A stretch of 64,000 bases of DNA from Rhodotorula mucilaginosa (lineage: Eukaryota > Basidiomycota > Microbotryomycetes > Sporidiobolales > Sporidiobolaceae): positions 1 to 64,000 of the forward strand of contig CP137879.1 of assembly GCA_034406715.1 (NCBI GenBank), in the 5' to 3' direction. The notes under the pieces are model-generated. The model was not told the origin of the DNA. It was given only the letters and a program-made list of their open reading frames with translations, and searched no databases. A program made the translations under genes and the position numbers. Below, one piece after another: positions 54,404 through 64,000 of the stretch. Every line of letters begins with the position of its first letter. The stretch's first letter is position 1.

Positions 54404-55109
54404 ATGTTTGCTCGCACTGCTCTCTCGCGCTCCACCCGCCCCTTCACCGTGAGTCCCGTCCGTCTCCCCTTTGCCTCGTGCTCGATCTCGCCCCTTCCGA
54501 GCCGAGGCGATTCGCTCCGCCGGTCTCAATCGTCTCCGCAACACCTACGCTCTCCATACTGATTTGGGAGTGCACGTGTGTGCGTCGGCGGGACCACTAG
54601 CGCGGCTACGCAACTGGCGAGCCGGTCAACCTCGAACGTGGCCAGTCCCGCACCCCGTTCTTCATCGGCGGCGCCCTCCTCGTCCTCGCCGGAGGCTACT
54701 TCTCGGGAATCTTTGTGAGCCTCTCCCTCCCTACGCCCATTGGACATGGCTCACTAGAATCTTACTCGTCGCAGACCACTCCGCCGACACCCGCGGTCAA
54801 GAACATGCAAAAGGCGATGCACCCCAAGGTGAGCCGTCCTTTCCTTTCTTCCCGCATCCACCGAGGGTTTTCATGACCATTGACACCCCGCTCTTCACTC
54901 CTGCGCAGACGGATGCGGCCAAGGAGGCAGCAGTGAGCACCGTTTCTTCTCGAGGCAGCGTCGCGGAGCGAGCTGGCACTCCGCCGACATGCCTTACCGA
55001 GAGAACTTCTAGCTGACAGTTTGCAACTGTTGCCGCCACGCAGGGAATCCGCCAGGACCCGTTGGATGAGCCTCACAAGGCTGGCGGTGACCTCAAGGGA
55101 CGGCAGTGA
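54404..55109 (+). CDS. Small single-pass mitochondrial protein (~100 residues)
   Basis: Five exons encode a protein of about 100 residues. It starts MFARTALSRSTRPFT and, after an intron of about 155 bases ending CCACTAG, continues RGYATGEPVNLERGQSRT. The Arg-rich, acid-free leader followed by RGYAT is a typical mitochondrial presequence with a processing site. One membrane helix follows (PFFIGGALLVLAGGYFSGIF). The rest is hydrophilic: TTPPTPAVKNMQKAMHPK, TDAAKEAA and GIRQDPLDEPHKAGGDLKGR, with the stop at 55109. All junctions keep phase with GTGAGT/GTGAGC donors. Likely an inner-membrane protein exposing its C-terminus. I do not recognise the family; a small assembly factor or complex subunit is possible. 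Confidence 0.75.
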
Positions 55110-55647
55110 GGAGGGCGGCGACGCACCGTTCTTGCGACGCTTCATCGAGGATGAAAGAGAACCGATTTTTCAGTCATGGGCATTCTGCGCGGCGGATACA
55201 TACAACATCTCCCTTCCCCCGGCAGTCTTTTTCATTCTCCTGCAGTACAGTAGTTCCTTCCTTCTTCTTTACATGTTAAAAGGCATTTTGCAGTACACCC
55301 CAACTTCTCAGGATCCCGAGGACAGCGGGAGAATGGAGCGGCGAACGAGACTTGCAGATCGTATCGAGCTGCTCCCCTCGCCGTCTCTACAGCAACGGAC
55401 GAGAGTCCTCGTTAGACCTGGTTCTTCTGCTTCCCTTCTGAACTCGAGTCCGTCCTTGCGAACCAGTGCGACGGAGTCGTCCGAATCGAGCCTTTAGCTC
55501 GGTTCAGGCTTCCCCCGCCCTCTCTCGCTGTCTCGCCATTCTGGAACAATGTGAGCGGTCTACTTGGACGTCGCCAGATGACAGTGAGGCAATCTAAGCT
55601 GTACGTATATATATATATAGTTCCCCGCCCAACAACTCCTGCTGAAA
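55110..55647. other. Convergent 3' region
   Basis: No gene was recognised in these 538 bases between two converging stop codons. A (TA)n run lies at about 55605-55619. Confidence 0.4.
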
Positions 55648-57615
55648 TCACTCCTGCTGCTCATCCTCGTACTCGTCGTCTCCCGTCTCCCTCCCGCCTC
55701 CGAACCGGATCGTCATCCCATCCACCGCAGGTCTGATCCAACATGTCTCCTTCTCCTCCGAAGCAGGTAGCGCCGCCGCCTTCAACCAGGATTCGACCGC
55801 CCACCTCGCATGCAGGACAAACTGTTCCTCATCCTCCAGGGTCGGGTCCGCATGCCCCCCATAGTTTAGATAATCGCGCGCGGGTTTCGGGATCGGAACC
55901 GAGGAGGAGATGGGCATGTCTGCCGGTAAAGGGGGTAGTAGAGACGACGCCGCGTCGAGGGAGAGGGCGCGGGTGGCGGCGAGCCAGAGTTGGTGAGAGG
56001 TGCGGTGACCGAAGCCGACCTGTGCGCGCCAGTCGAGGGGGTGGGTCAGTTACATGAAAGATTGCACTCTGGTGAGAAGAGAGAGGGAGGGGGAGCAACG
56101 ACGCACGAGGTAATTGCGTTCGGCGCCCAAGCGACGGGCCGTCTCGACGGCCTGGCCGATCCCAAAGTGACTCGCGAACGGTTCGACCCTCAAGCAATCG
56201 ACGATGAGCGCCTTCAATCGCGGCTTCTCCTCGTCGTCCTCGTCCTCCTCCCCGTGCCCGTTTGCATTGCCGTTCCCGTTGCCGTTTCCGTTCGACAACA
56301 AAGACAAAGAAGAGGACGACGACGTGAAAGGCAACCGGACATACTGCGCCACGCGGCGATAAATCTCTGGAGGGATGTAGCTCACGTCCGAGAGGTACGC
56401 GAGTTGGCGATCGAACAAGAAACCGAGGCAGTAGAACGGGGTCGGCGGGTCGGTAAAGTATTTGCCGTGGTGGACTGCGGGCCGGGCCATACATCCTGAG
56501 ACTGTCAGTCTCGACTTTTTGTGTTGTTGACCATGGCTTCTTTTGAGAGGGGGGCGATATGTACCGGGTAGAGGGACGACTTCGATCCCGGCGACTTGGA
56601 ACGGTGCGTCGGGGTCAAAGATGTGCCACGTCAAAGCGGGGACGTCGCCTCCTCCCGTCTGCACGAAACCAGAAGAGCGAAGACGGTCAGTCTCTACTTC
56701 TTCGACTTGTCTCTGAGATCTCGGGGACTCGTAGAGGAACGAAAGAGGACTGACCACCTTGCCCGCGTTGGTCAGATACGGGAAAGCCTGCCATACGGTC
56801 ATTTTGAGAGAGAGAGAGAGTAGAGTCTCAGTTCTCGCGCACTCACTCCGCCCGATGGAAATGGAAAAAACCTCCGCGGACGCACCTTTGAGACTTCGTC
56901 GAAGGTGTGCTGGGTGAGGTAGATGGGGATGGAGCGCTGGATCGCGCCGCGGAGGGTCCAGCCTGCGGACGAGCAAAGCCAAGAAGAATTGTCAGCGAGA
57001 GCACTTCCCCGCTGCTCCGGCGAGAAAGAGAGAGAGTTGTCTGAAAACTCACCTCTCAGGTCGTCCAAGCCGAGGATGGCGTCCTGTCAGACCTTGTTTC
57101 CCCCGTCAGCACCGACGCGCGATATGACCTTCCTTGCATTCTCCGAGAAAAAAACAGAGGGCAGCTGCTCACGGCATGGGCGTGGGTGAGGATGAGGGCG
57201 TCGATTTGGCGGAGTTGCTTCTTGGGCCACCACTCGACGGCGCCCGAGTAGAACGTCTTGCCGCACTGCGGGCAGTTTCGCACTGTCAGCATGGGTAGTT
57301 CATAACTTGAAGGATAAGTGCACTCGCGTCTATGAGGATAGTCTTTTCCCCTTCCCCTTCCCCTTCGCCTTGGCCTCGGATGCGGAGGATTGCGCTCGTG
57401 TTTCTCCTGACGTTCTTGCGGCCGAGCGGGTCATTCGCGTCGAGGGTGGAGCGACAGCACTTGCAACCCTTTTCGGGCGAAGTGAGGCAGGCGATCGACG
57501 GCAGGGCGCCCGACGTGCCCGTTCCCTGTCCGAGTACTGCGGTCAGTGTCAAGGGTACAGGGTGTGCAGGGTCAGTGCTCACGAGCAGGAGGCAGTCGAT
57601 CTCGCGGCGGGCCAT
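55648..57615 (-). CDS. Metallo-beta-lactamase-fold hydrolase (PhnP-like), paralogue 2
   Basis: The start ATG at 57615 (MARREIDCLLLV) leads into AVLGQGTGTSGALPSIACL, the glycine loop after the first strand, then a Cys-rich KGCKCC segment and KNVRRNTSAILRIRG. Next are TILIDAS, CGKTFYSGAVEWWPKKQL and RQIDALILTHAHADAILGLD, the metal site, followed by DLRGWTLRGAIQRSIPIYLT. Further exons carry WHIFDPDAPFQVAGIEVVPL, PVHHGKYFTDPPTPFYCLGF, LFDRQLAYLSDVSYIPPEIY and KALIVDCLRVEPFASHFGIG, then GFGHRTSHQLWL. The C-terminus has an acidic end at 55648. A Gly-Asn repeat (NGNGNGNGNANGHGEED) interrupts the domain. It shares the domain order and the HxHxDA site with the gene at 35.8 kb. At least seven introns. 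Confidence 0.82.
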
Positions 57616-58744
57616 TCTTTGCACTCGGTATGGGATCCAGCTGCAGACTCGGCAACGAGCAGCTCGCTAGAGTCGAACTCGTCCTCGCGTGCTGTACAGT
57701 AAGTCCGCGGAGATTGCGGGCGAGATGAGAGTCGGCTGCGTCGTTGGGGGCAGCGCAATTCGCTACACTCTCCGAGTAGTTGACTGTCCGGTGCGAGCCA
57801 CGAGCAACGAGTCTACAGGCAGAGTATAGATCTGGCAGTTGCAGGCAGCGCCAGCCCTCGCGCTCGCTCTCGCGCTCTCGTCGCTGCTCTCTCCGAACGA
57901 CGACGACGACTCGACTCGGTTTGGTTCGAACGACGACGACGACGACGGCGCTGGATAGCAGACAGGCCTGCATCGGTGGCAAGTAACCCCGGCCTCTACG
58001 CACGCCCGTCGCTCGCTCACTCGGACCTCTGTTCGCTCTGATCAGTTTCTGGCAAGTTCGCCCCTCGTCCTTGACTCGGTCTCCGAATTCGTCCCTCCGC
58101 CTCAGTTGCTCGCTCGACGATGGTGGTCCCGATTCACGCTGGCGAATCAAGTCGACTCTCGCCAGTGGCTCCACTCACGCACCCTGCAAAAGTCGAGGGT
58201 GCACTCCCTCCGAGGCGGCGGTGCAGACAGCAGGGTCCGGACTTAACCTTCCGGAATCCACAACTGCCCGATCCTCACCGAGAAAAGGAACTGCCCATAC
58301 TGACTCGCTTCTCTTCTTGTCTCTCTCTCGCCGATCCGACCGCCGCCCCCGCCGCCGCCGCCGACCCCGCCAACCTCGCTCGCTCGCTCTTTTTTTCATC
58401 TCTGTCAACCCTGCCCCTCTCTCCCTCCCTCGCTCGATCCACCAGCAGAACAGCGTCGAATCGGCAGTCATTCAACAGGAGTGAGGCGCTCGGGGGTACA
58501 GAGCGCATCCTCGTCCTTCCTTTCTTTTCCTTCCGGACCGGCCCGCACGCCGTCCGCCGCGTTCCTCTGTATACATTGCAGTTTTTATCCCTTTCCTTTC
58601 CTCCCTTTTCCGTATCTGCTGAGTGGTACGTTATTCTCCCTCTCTCTTTTGCTCTAATCCCCGACTGACCGAACCGGGCTCCCCACCCAGGCTCGCCTCG
58701 ACCGTCGTCGTCGTCGCTCACCCGTCGCCGTCGGTCCCGGCTCG
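57616..58744. promoter_or_regulatory. Divergent region upstream of the large kinase gene
   Basis: No gene was recognised in 1.13 kb. Pyrimidine-rich tracts near 58.3-58.7 kb resemble the CT-rich leaders found before many basidiomycete start codons. Confidence 0.45.
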
Positions 58745-61700
58745 ATGCCCTCCTCCCCCTCCCTTTCTCCCTCCCCAGGGGCCGGAACGACGACCGCCCC
58801 TCAACTCGCGGCGTCCCCTCCTCCCCAATCGCCCCGACTGCTCGAAGCCGTGCTCGCAGCCCCAACCGCGTCATCGCCTTCACCCTCCTCTTCCGCCAAC
58901 TCGTCCGGTTCAGGTCGAGGACGTCGATTGACCGGAGGAGCCAGTGCGGCGGGAACTAGTCGAGGTTCTTCTTCGTCTTCCAAGAGCGCGACCAAAGGAG
59001 GGAGCGTCCAGGCGAGAAGGTCGGTGATGAGTCTCGGACTCGGAGCCGAGTACGCCAACATGAACGAACTCACCGCCGCCTCCGCCTCCGCCACCTCGAC
59101 GCCTTCACCGGTCCAGTCGGCGCCAGGGTCGAGAGACCGTGCCTCAAGCTCGGCGTCTGGAATCGTGTCTCTTCCTCCTGGCTTGCGAGCTCAAGCAGGG
59201 GCAGGCGCTCCCGCGGCGAACACCGCTGGCGACGTGGACAACAAATCTCCGACGTTGCCGTATTCGACGTTGACGACCGTCTCCGGCCCCGGGAGCGGAA
59301 GCGGGAGTGGGAGTACCTCTCGTCGGACTTCGGTCCAATTCGCGCCCGATTCGATTCCACAACAACAACAATCGACTCCCGGATCCACCACCACCACCAC
59401 CGCGCGACGACCTTCAGTGACGCACCTTGCGTCGTTCCTCGCGGGCGTGCAGCACCATACGCGAGTGAGGTCGCCGGGCCCTTCAGGCGGGCGAGGGGTT
59501 AGTCGAAGTGCGAGTCGGAGCGCGAGTAGGGCGGGAAGCCTCAGGAGGTTGGACGCTGGAGCCAGTGCGAGTGCGAGCGTGAGGACGAGGAGGAGGCGGA
59601 GGAGGAGGAGGAGCGCGAGTGGAGAGTCGATGTTCTCGACTTCCTCTACGGACGACCAGGGCAGCGACGACTTTGATGATGACCTCGACGAGGAGGAGGA
59701 TGTCGCTGGGCGCGAGAGTGGAGATGAGGGCGAAGGCGGGGATTGGCGCAGTCGGTTAGCGGGCGGCTTTGGGGCCGGAGCGGCGGACGGTCATACTACC
59801 TCCTCGTCTTACGGGTATTACGACGACGACCAACCGGAACCGAAAGAGTTCAACTGGTTCGCGACCGTCGCGGCCGGAGCGGACCCTTCAGTCGTGGGCG
59901 GTGGACATCCTCCGCATCATCTCGGTCCCGCCTCGTCGTGGTTCCGCTCCCCGTCGTTGCAGCAACGTCGAGCGCCTTCGACCTCTTCGCGCGCGAGTTC
60001 GATCCATTCGACGAGATCGTCGAGGCGGAACAGTGTGGTCCACTCTCCCGGTCCTCCGACTTCGCCCCATCCTGCGTTGCATGAACTCGTTCGTGAGAAC
60101 ACGACGGGCGGAGTCGTCCCGAGTGAGAATGTCCCGATCCCGGGAGGTGGAGCGTCGACCACGACGACGGCTACGAGCCCGAGCTCGAGCGAGTGGGAGG
60201 CGACGAACGAGACGTACAAGCCTTCGGTGTTGACGACGCCGAGGATGAGGAGGGCGACTTCCCCTTCGGGGATGACGGACGGCGGCGAGGAACCGTTCCT
60301 CGAGTCGGAACCCAACTCGCCTCGGAGTCCGGCGCGGTTGATCCGAACCAAGACGTACGACTCGTACGCTTCTTCTTCTTCGTCGGTTCGCGGCGACGAC
60401 GACGACGACGGTCACCAGCCTTTGAACGACCTCGCCAACGTCGACGTGTTTGACGAAGGTGAACGCGTCGGCGTCGGCGTTTGGCTCGAAGGCCGAGGTG
60501 GCTACGTGCGCGACTGCTTTGCCGGGCGGGTCGACCGGGACGGGAAAGCGCCCGGGAATGGCCTCGACGGACCGAAGCAACTCGAAGTCGAACGGAGGTT
60601 GGGCGAAGGGACGTACGCGATCGTGTACCTCGTCCGTGAAGTCTTGAACGATCCGGACCCGACCCTCGACGACGACGACGACGACGTCCTCTCGCCGATC
60701 GACCCGCTCGCGTCGTTCGAGTTTGACGACTCGGACTCTTCTTCTTCACGACCGCGGTTGCACAGCTGGGCGAGCGACACGTGGAACCCGCCGCCGAAAC
60801 CGACCTACGGGCAGTACTATGCGCTCAAGTGCCTGTGCAAGAAGAACCTCACCGAGGACCTGATCGAGGTTCAGCGGAACGAGGCGTTCTTGCACCGCGC
60901 GTTGCCGAAACATGACAATATCGTGCAGATGTATGGGGTGCGTCTCTCTCTCTCTTCGTTCTTTCGCCAGGTGATGGACCTTGAACAAGTATGCTGATTG
61001 CGGTGTGGCTCTTTTCCGTGTAGGCCTACGAGACGGACGACTGGCTCTTCCTCGTTCTCGAGTACGCGGGTGGACGCGACGCCTTCTACTGGCTGCTCGA
61101 AGCACAAGAGCACGGCACCGAGGACTTGTACTCGCGCGCGGCTTCCCCCGCCGGCGACTTTGACGGCGACCCGGACGACTCGGCCCTGTCGCGGACCATC
61201 ACGGCCGATACGCCCGCCCACTTGCTCGTCGACGAGACGCCACCCTCACCCTCGCTCCTCTCGGCGACGATGGGCGACCAACTCTTGTCGCGGAAACGGT
61301 TGCGGCTCATCTCGCGCATGTTTGGTCAGATGTGCGCCGCCGTCCAGGCGTGCCACGACGTCGGGATCTCGCACCGCGATATCAAGCCCGAGAACTTTAT
61401 CGTCATCGACGGCAAGGACGACCGCGGGGCCAAGACCCACTCGTCGACCGGTTCGGGCAAGCACGGCGTCGTCGTCAAGATTACCGATTGGGGCCTCGGC
61501 ACCATGCAAGAGTTCTGCGACGACTTTGACTGCGGGAGCAAGCCGTACATGGCTTACGGTGCGTCATGCTTTCAACGGATGCGGCGATCAGAGCGTAGGA
61601 GCTGACCTATTCTCCCTCTCCAGAGTGCCGCAACAACCTCCGACCGACGTACGACCCTCGACAGGCAGACGTCTGGTCGCTCGGGCTCGTCTTTCTCAAT

Positions 61701-63923
61701 TTGCTGTACCACCGGAACCCGTGGGCGGACCCGTCGCTCGACGATCCCGACTTTGCAGAGTACGTCGACGACCCGATCGGCTTCATGCAGAACCGCTTCG
61801 AGGGTATGTCGGACGAGGTTGCCCACTACCTCGCCAACAACGTCTTTTGCGACGTGCTCGAGATTGTCGACGGCAAGCAGCGTCGTCGGGTCTCGGCGGG
61901 AGAGTTTGGTCAGTGGGCGAGTCGCCTCGTGACCATGATGGGAGAGGGTCAACTCGGCGCGCACGAGCGACCTCAGGTCACCTCGTCCGATTCGTATTCG
62001 GCATTCGAGTTCTCGCCCGTCACCTCGATGCCCGTCACCATCGCCGGTGGGCCTCCCTCCGCTTCGCTCCTGTCGCAGTTTGCGCCGTCGACCGTCAAGG
62101 CCAACTCGTCCATCTTTGACGACTTGCCGAACGACCTGCGGTCCGAGTTGCCGACCGTGCCCGAAGTTCCCGACATGTCGTTCACCTCGTCGACGCCGAT
62201 GCGGCCGAGCTACATCAGTTCACCGACGGCCTTGTCCGAAGACGGCGACAGCCTGCCTTCGCCGACTTTTCCTTCGCCGGCGATGGCGCCGAACCTGCTC
62301 TCGAGTCAGCAGACGTCGCCGAACGGAATCGCAAAACCGCTCCCGTGGTCGACGCCAGCCCCGCTCGCGAACCGTGGCGCCTCTCCGCCGTCCCTGTCGC
62401 CGTCGGCGACGGTCCCTTCTTCGCCCCACCTGAGTCCTGCCAGCGGGATCTCTCTCTTGGCTGCCCGCCGTCCGACCCTGCTCGAAGCGCACGCCGACAG
62501 CACCATGTCAAACTCGAGTACGGTTCTCGCGCCGTCTAAGCCCGCCTCGCCTACCGAAGAGACGCAAACATCGCCTGCACCGGTCAGCGAACCGGAGACC
62601 AAGGCAGTCGAAACGCCGGAAGTCGCTCCTTCGGGCGAGGCGTCGCCCGCGCAGCAGCCTCAGCAAGACCAGGACGAACAGGACGATGGCGCCGGCGATG
62701 GCTCCAAGACTCCCGGCGAGAAGGAAAAAGCCGGCAAGTCGAAGCGCCGAAAGCGCGGTGCTCGGAAAGAGAAGCGCGCAGCGCGTCAAGCCGAGCGCGA
62801 GAGCGGGATCGGCTCGGGTTCCGGCGCTGCTTCGCCCGTCGCCTCGCCGCGCTCTGGCAAGTTGCCGACCGTCGACGAATCGCGCGCCCACGACCACGTC
62901 CTCGAAGATCTCGCTGCTGCCTCGCAAGAACTCGCGCGGGAACTGAGCTCGACCCGGTCCGGCTCTTCGCATCGCAGTTCTCGACCGCGACCGGTACCGG
63001 GCTCTCGCTCCCTCGGCACGCAGTCGACCTCAGCGATACCGACTCTGACGCACGAGCCGCCGACGCCGGGTCCCGGCAAGCGCGGCGGCGGCATGTTTGG
63101 CCGGCTCAAGACGCTCGTCAACGAAGGCAATTCAGACCTCGAGGCCTTCAAGCGTCGAGTGGACGAACGAGACACTGCGATCGGAGCCAAGGCGGATACC
63201 TACTCTGCACCCGCTCAAATGCAGGGCGGGCGTGTCCCGCGCGGCAAGTACGACTCGCCGTTCTCGTCGCATGGCTCGATCGGCACCGCCAGCTGGGGGT
63301 CTACCCAAGAGGGCGACGAAGACGGGCGTGGTCGCGCACACGACCATTGGTCGTCCGCTCAGTCTCGCCGTGATCGTTTGGCCGACAGACGAGGACACCG
63401 ACCGGCGGGCGCTGCCGACTTTTCGCCCTCCGCGTCAAGCACCACCCGAGGCAACCCGTCTTCGACTTTCGAGTCTTCGGCCAGCAGGATCACGACGCCG
63501 TTGTCGAGCTTTGGCAGTGTCGGCTCGCCCATGGCTTCTTCGGCCGCCACCGTGCGCGACTGGCGCTCTCCAAGTCCCGCCGTCGTCGACAAGAGCGCCT
63601 CGACTTCGCGCGGCCGCAAGGAGGCCCCGGCTCCGGCGGCCGTCCGTCCCAAGCTCCGCGACGCCTCTACGGATACGAGCGACCTCGTCGTCAAGAAGAG
63701 CGTCGGCGTCGAAGTGGCGGTTCCACCACGCGCAGTTTCGGCTTCGCCGCTGGCGTCCGCCGCGCCTCCCAAGCCGACCGGCTCTGCCCCTCCCCTCTCG
63801 GCATCCTCGACGCCTCCACCACCTCCCCCCGTCAGCTCGAGTCCCGCACCGAAGACAAACAAGCTCTCCAAGATGTTTGGTTCCATCTCGGTCTTCAACC
63901 GCACCCAAGCTGGCGCGTCCTAA
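58745..63923 (+). CDS. Large Ser/Thr protein kinase with DWG motif and long disordered flanks
   Basis: Three exons (58745-60937, 61024-61558, 61624-63923) encode 1675 residues. Residues 1-610 are disordered, rich in Ser, Thr, Pro and Gly, with acidic patches. The kinase domain begins RRLGEGTYAIVYLVREVL (glycine loop), has QYYALKCLCKK with the VAIK-type Lys, and NEAFLHRALPKHDNIVQMYG. The hinge is WLFLVLEYAGG. An insert of about 60 residues precedes QMCAAVQACHDVGISHRDIK then PENFIVID. The metal-binding motif is DWG rather than DFG (VVVKITDWGLGTMQEF). The activation segment reads DCGSKPYMAYECRNNL, then DVWSLGLVFLNLLYHRNPWA. The C-terminal 550 residues are again disordered and end NKLSKMFGSISVFNRTQ. 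It is most like fungal Ksp1/Ran1-type kinases, which control nutrient and differentiation signalling. All catalytic residues are present. Confidence 0.9.
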
Positions 63924-64000
63924 GCTGTAGCATCCCCCCAATTCCTAAGCATCGCAAAGAACTCGAAACACACTGTCATTGTCTCGTATACTTTGTCGTT
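63924..64000. other. 3' flank of the kinase gene
   Basis: These 77 bases after the stop are AT-richer than the coding sequence and probably part of the 3' untranslated region. Confidence 0.4.

Noticed and set aside
58745-60400. Minus-strand open frames under the kinase gene
   Set aside because: Antisense shadows; the plus strand carries a complete kinase domain with correct splice phases.
1-64000. tRNA genes
   Set aside because: Several GTTCGA-like strings were noticed, but none had a paired acceptor stem and D-arm at the right distance by eye.

Overview
The window looks like nuclear DNA of a basidiomycete fungus. Genes are dense, GC-rich at third codon positions, and split by many short introns of about 55-90 bases. 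Most introns start GTGAGT, GTGCGT or GTAAGT and end in a CTGAC- or CTAAC-like branch point followed by CAG. The gene set is a eukaryotic core set: Mediator Med6, SUMO E1 Aos1, Snx3, an APSES factor, a mitochondrial carrier, a SUR7-type membrane protein and a hexose transporter. Codon usage and intron style resemble Pucciniomycotina red yeasts and relatives (Microbotryomycetes), but no marker here fixes the genus. I found no transposon, retroelement, CRISPR array, rRNA or tRNA.

Left part (1-10.8 kb) is poorly resolved. A cut-off plus-strand coding fragment lies at the edge, then about 4 kb with no convincing gene. From 4.9 to 8.8 kb the minus strand carries coding-like segments that change frame, headed by a multi-pass membrane protein starting at 8769. 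An unresolved minus-strand coding-like block lies at 9.9-10.65 kb.

From 10.8 kb the window is packed. In order: secreted GH5 glycosidase (-), Aos1 (-), fructosamine-3-kinase-like protein (+), dicarboxylate-type mitochondrial carrier (-), APSES transcription factor (-), MIT-domain protein (-), Med6 (+), alpha/beta-hydrolase (-), RNF216-type RBR ubiquitin ligase (+), SUR7/PalI protein (-), metallo-beta-lactamase-fold hydrolase (+), Snx3 (+), an unrecognised lower-GC multi-exon gene (+), hexose transporter (-), Gfo/Idh/MocA oxidoreductase (+), Zn2Cys6 regulator (-), P-loop small-molecule kinase (+), SDR (+), a ~100-residue mitochondrial protein (+), a second metallo-beta-lactamase-fold hydrolase (-), and a large Ser/Thr kinase (+). 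Several neighbours are divergent and share short promoters (Aos1/FN3K 196 bp, hydrolase/RBR 376 bp, MIT/Med6 371 bp, Zn2Cys6/kinase 273 bp, transporter/oxidoreductase 553 bp).

The genes do not form a pathway or a biosynthetic cluster; this is ordinary mixed gene order. Points needing a second look: single-base frame breaks in the RBR ligase and the SDR that can be proven by exon arithmetic, a group of GC-AG introns, an 8-base microexon inside the APSES DNA-binding domain, the unrecognised repeat-bearing gene at 40-42.4 kb, and a pair of metallo-hydrolase paralogues sharing an altered HxHxDA metal site.
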